This document shows positions 61,373 through 64,000 of a stretch of DNA of 64,000 bases, in pieces. The DNA comes from Roseivivax sediminis (lineage in GTDB: Bacteria > Pseudomonadota > Alphaproteobacteria > Rhodobacterales > Rhodobacteraceae). The translations under genes and the position numbers were made by a program. Below the pieces are notes generated by a model. It did no database searches. It was not told the origin of the DNA and saw only the letters and a list, made by a program, of their open reading frames with translations. Every line of letters begins with the position of its first letter. Within the stretch, counting starts at the first letter, position 1. Location of the stretch: assembly GCF_900112685.1 (NCBI RefSeq), contig NZ_FOMS01000004.1:201025-265024 (forward strand), given 5' to 3'.

Positions 61373-61583
61373 CGCGCGGCCGGTGTGGCGTGGGCAGTTT
61401 TGTCCATGCTGCAGCCCCCGGGGCCAGGCGAACGCACCGCGCCCGAAGCTCGCCCGCGGGGACGGGGAACATGCCCGGAGCGTCGGCATCCGGTGCCAAT
61501 CGCCCGTGGCGCTTCGGCTTTCCCTTTCCTCGCCCCGCTCCCCTGCCCTATAGCTGGTCCGCCGGATCACGAGGACGGACCAA

Positions 61584-63821
61584 ATGTCGGACCGCACCGA
61601 GAGCGAAAGCCGCAAACTGCTGGGGCGCCTGCGCGACACCATGGCCGAGGAAGCCGCGGGACAGGCGCGCCTCGACAAGATCACCCATCTGACGGCGGAT
61701 TCGATGGGCACCGAAGTGTGCTCCATCTACCTCTTCCGCGATGAGGACACGCTCGAGCTCTGCGCCACGGAGGGCCTGAAGTCCGAGGCCGTGCACCAGA
61801 CGCGGATGCGCCTCGGCGAGGGGCTCGTCGGCCGCGTCGCACGGTCGGGCAAGATCGTGAACGCCGCCGACGCGCCCTCGGCCCGCGGCTTCCGCTACAT
61901 GCCCGAGACCGGGGAGGAAATCTATTCGTCCTTCCTCGGCGTGCCGATCCAGCGGCTGGGCGAGAAGCTGGGCGTTCTGGTGGTGCAGTCCAAGCAGGCG
62001 CGCGAGTTCACCGCCGACGAGGTCTACGCGCTCGAGGTCGTGGCGATGGTGCTGGCCGAGATGGCCGAGCTCGGCGCCTTCGTCGGCGAGGGCGCGGCGC
62101 TGAAGGCCCGGCACACCCAGCCGGTGCTGATCCGCGGCACCCAGGGCCAGGAAGGCGCGGCGGAGGGCCATGTCTGGCTGCACGAGCCGCGCGTGGTGGT
62201 CACCAACCTAGTCGCCGACGACCCGGAAAAGGAGATGGAGCGCCTGCACAAGGCGGTCGAGAGCCTGCGCGTGAGCGTCGACGGCATCCTCGCCAACGCC
62301 TCGGACCCCGAACAGGTGCAGGTGCTCGAGGCGTACCGGATGTTCGCCAATTCCAAGGGCTGGCTGAAGCGCATGGAAGAGGACATCGAGCGCGGCCTCT
62401 CGGCCGAATCGGCGGTCGAGAAGGAGCAGTCGAACGCCCGCGCGCGCATGTCCCAGGTGACCGACGCCTACCTGCGCGAACGGTTGCAGGATCTCGACGA
62501 CCTGTCGAACCGGCTCTTGCGGATTCTCACCGGCCAGGGCGCCGAGACCGGCGCCGATCTGCCGGCCAACCCGGTTCTTGTGGCGCGCAATATCGGACCG
62601 GGCGAGCTTCTGGAATACGGCAGATCCCTGAAGGGCGTGGTGCTGGAAGAGGGCTCCGTCGGCAGCCATGCGGCGATCGTCGCCCGGGCTCTGGCGATCC
62701 CGCTGGTGATCCATGCCGGGCGGATCACGACAGAGGCGTTGAATGGCGATCACATCATGGTGGACGGCGATCAGGGCCTGGTGCACCTGCGACCCGACGA
62801 CAGCGTGGTAAGCGCCTTCCGCGACAAGATGGCCATGCAGGCCGAGGCGCTGGAACGCTACGCCTCGATCCGCGAGACGCCCTGCGTGTCGGCCTGCGGC
62901 GCACGGATCGGCCTGCACATGAACGCCGGGCTGATGGCCGACCTGCCGTCGCTGTCCAATTCCGGCGCGGAGGGCGTCGGCCTCTTCCGCACCGAGCTGC
63001 AGTTCCTCGTGCGCAACCAGATGCCGCGGCGGATGGAGCTGGCGGCGCTCTATGCACGCGTGCTCGACGCTGCCGGGGGGCGGCAGGTGATCTTCCGCAC
63101 GCTCGACATCGGCTCGGACAAGGTGCTGCCCTACATGAAGCCGAACGACGAGCCGAACCCGGCGCTCGGCTGGCGGGCGATCCGCGTGGGGCTCGACAAG
63201 CCGGGCGTGCTGCGCATGCAGCTCCAGGCGCTCCTGCGCGCGGCCAACGGCCGGTCGCTGACGGTGATGTTCCCGTTCGTCGCGCAGCTCGACGAGTTCC
63301 GCGCCGCCCGGGCGGAGATGGACAAGGCCATCGCGCGGGAGGAAAGGCTCGGCCACGTGCTGCCCGAGAGGATCGAGGTGGGCACGATGCTGGAGACGCC
63401 GAGCCTGGCCTATGCGCCGGACGGGTTCTTCCGCGAGGTCGACTTCGTGTCCATCGGCGGCAACGACCTCAAGCAGTTCTTCTTCGCCGCCGACCGCGAG
63501 AACGAGCGCGTGCGGCGGCGCTACGACACGCTCAATACCTCCTTCCTGACCTTCATCGAACGCATCGTGCAGCGCTGCGAGGCTGCGGGCACGCCGTTGT
63601 CCTTCTGCGGCGAGGATGCGGGCCGCCCGATCGAGGCGCTTTGCCTCGCCGCCATCGGGCTGCGCTCGCTGTCGATGCGCGCGCCATCGATCGGACCGGT
63701 CAAGCATCTGCTTTTGCGCTCGAACCTCGACGAGGTGCGCAAGGTGATCCTCGACGCCCGCGACAGCGACGCCCAATCGGTACGTCCGGCGGTGATGGAG
63801 TACCTGCGCGGGGCCGGCTGA
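61584..63821 (+). CDS. ptsP: Phosphoenolpyruvate-protein phosphotransferase, nitrogen type (EI-Ntr)
   Basis: In this 745-aa protein residues 1-165 form a GAF domain (LDKITHLTADSMGTEVCSIY), which distinguishes PtsP from the carbohydrate enzyme I. The phosphohistidine is His362 in EEGSVGSHAAIVARALAIPL. The PEP-binding barrel has FRTELQFLVRNQMP, FRTLDIGSDK and SFCGEDAGRP with the active Cys. It takes phosphate from PEP to NPr in the nitrogen PTS, sensing nitrogen and potassium state. A TATAGC-like -10 lies about 35 nt before the ATG. Confidence 0.97.
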   Translation: MSDRTESESRKLLGRLRDTMAEEAAGQARLDKITHLTADSMGTEVCSIYLFRDEDTLELCATEGLKSEAVHQTRMRLGEGLVGRVARSGKIVNAADAPSARGFRYMPETGEEIYSSFLGVPIQRLGEKLGVLVVQSKQAREFTADEVYALEVVAMVLAEMAELGAFVGEGAALKARHTQPVLIRGTQGQEGAAEGHVWLHEPRVVVTNLVADDPEKEMERLHKAVESLRVSVDGILANASDPEQVQVLEAYRMFANSKGWLKRMEEDIERGLSAESAVEKEQSNARARMSQVTDAYLRERLQDLDDLSNRLLRILTGQGAETGADLPANPVLVARNIGPGELLEYGRSLKGVVLEEGSVGSHAAIVARALAIPLVIHAGRITTEALNGDHIMVDGDQGLVHLRPDDSVVSAFRDKMAMQAEALERYASIRETPCVSACGARIGLHMNAGLMADLPSLSNSGAEGVGLFRTELQFLVRNQMPRRMELAALYARVLDAAGGRQVIFRTLDIGSDKVLPYMKPNDEPNPALGWRAIRVGLDKPGVLRMQLQALLRAANGRSLTVMFPFVAQLDEFRAARAEMDKAIAREERLGHVLPERIEVGTMLETPSLAYAPDGFFREVDFVSIGGNDLKQFFFAADRENERVRRRYDTLNTSFLTFIERIVQRCEAAGTPLSFCGEDAGRPIEALCLAAIGLRSLSMRAPSIGPVKHLLLRSNLDEVRKVILDARDSDAQSVRPAVMEYLRGAG

Positions 63822-64000
63822 AGGCGCGGCTTCCGAGGCAGACCGTGACGGCCGTCTTTCATCTTCGGCCGCACCGTCTTCTCCGTGCCGCCGTGCGGTG
63901 ACGCGCCTTCCACGGAGCCACCGCAGGTGCCGGGCGGTCGGTGCCCCCTTCGACCCGGCCGGGGCCACCTGTCGGAAGGGGGCCCGGCGGACAGATCATC
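63822..64000. other. 3' flank, no feature recognised
   Basis: No gene, hairpin with T-run or RNA is supported in the last 179 bases; long open frames here are GC-driven. Confidence 0.4.

Overview
The window is high-GC DNA with tightly packed operons, many ATGA start/stop overlaps and GTG/TTG starts. Its gene content points to an alphaproteobacterium of the Rhodobacterales (Roseobacter/Paracoccaceae type). The main reasons are a near-complete methylated-amine pathway of the tmm-tdm-dmmDABC-gmaS-mgsABC-mgdABCD kind, a lysC-ptsP pair, waaA and DUF1178. The strain cannot be named from the sequence alone.

Region 1 (1-17141, + strand) is a biosynthetic operon for a ribosomally made, modified peptide (RiPP). 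It encodes an ABC exporter permease (cut by the window start), a SpaB_C/thiopeptide-type elimination protein, an azoline-type YcaO with a C-terminal PxPxP tail, a zinc-knuckle leader-binding partner, a large SagB-like dehydrogenase, a PqqD-M50 protease fusion, a LanB glutamylation protein, a MacB/FtsX/HlyD-type exporter, a second YcaO with its TfuA partner (thioamide type), and an exported alpha/beta hydrolase. Together they predict a product with azoles, dehydroamino acids and thioamides. No precursor gene is visible; it probably lies before base 1 or elsewhere. A decayed copy of the hydrolase tail (about 17243-17305) marks the end of the cluster.

Region 2 (17369-20560, - strand) is a BtuFCD-like corrinoid importer under a clear cobalamin riboswitch. 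Region 3 (20810-26774, + strand) is an IclR-controlled tripartite tricarboxylate transporter with a CoA-transferase and a CitE-like lyase, a catabolic unit for an unknown carboxylate. An aroE-like dehydrogenase and a small DUF1127-like gene follow.

Region 4 (28427-56325) is a methylated-amine island. Tmm oxidises trimethylamine to TMAO and Tdm demethylates it to dimethylamine. DmmDABC demethylates that to methylamine. GmaS, MgsABC and MgdABCD carry methylamine through gamma-glutamylmethylamide and N-methylglutamate to ammonium and a folate-bound C1 unit. Three Amt-family proteins accompany these enzymes, and one of them lacks both pore histidines. Small one-helix proteins (72 and 56 aa) follow the two canonical Amts. 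Regulators are a GntR, a GlxA/AraC and an XRE-cupin protein; candidate operators sit in the divergent intergenic regions.

Region 5 (56825-63821, + strand) is mostly housekeeping: a 22-aa hydrophobic microprotein, a GT4 glycosyltransferase, Kdo transferase, DUF1178, aspartate kinase and PtsP (EI-Ntr). No tRNA, rRNA, CRISPR array or insertion sequence was seen.
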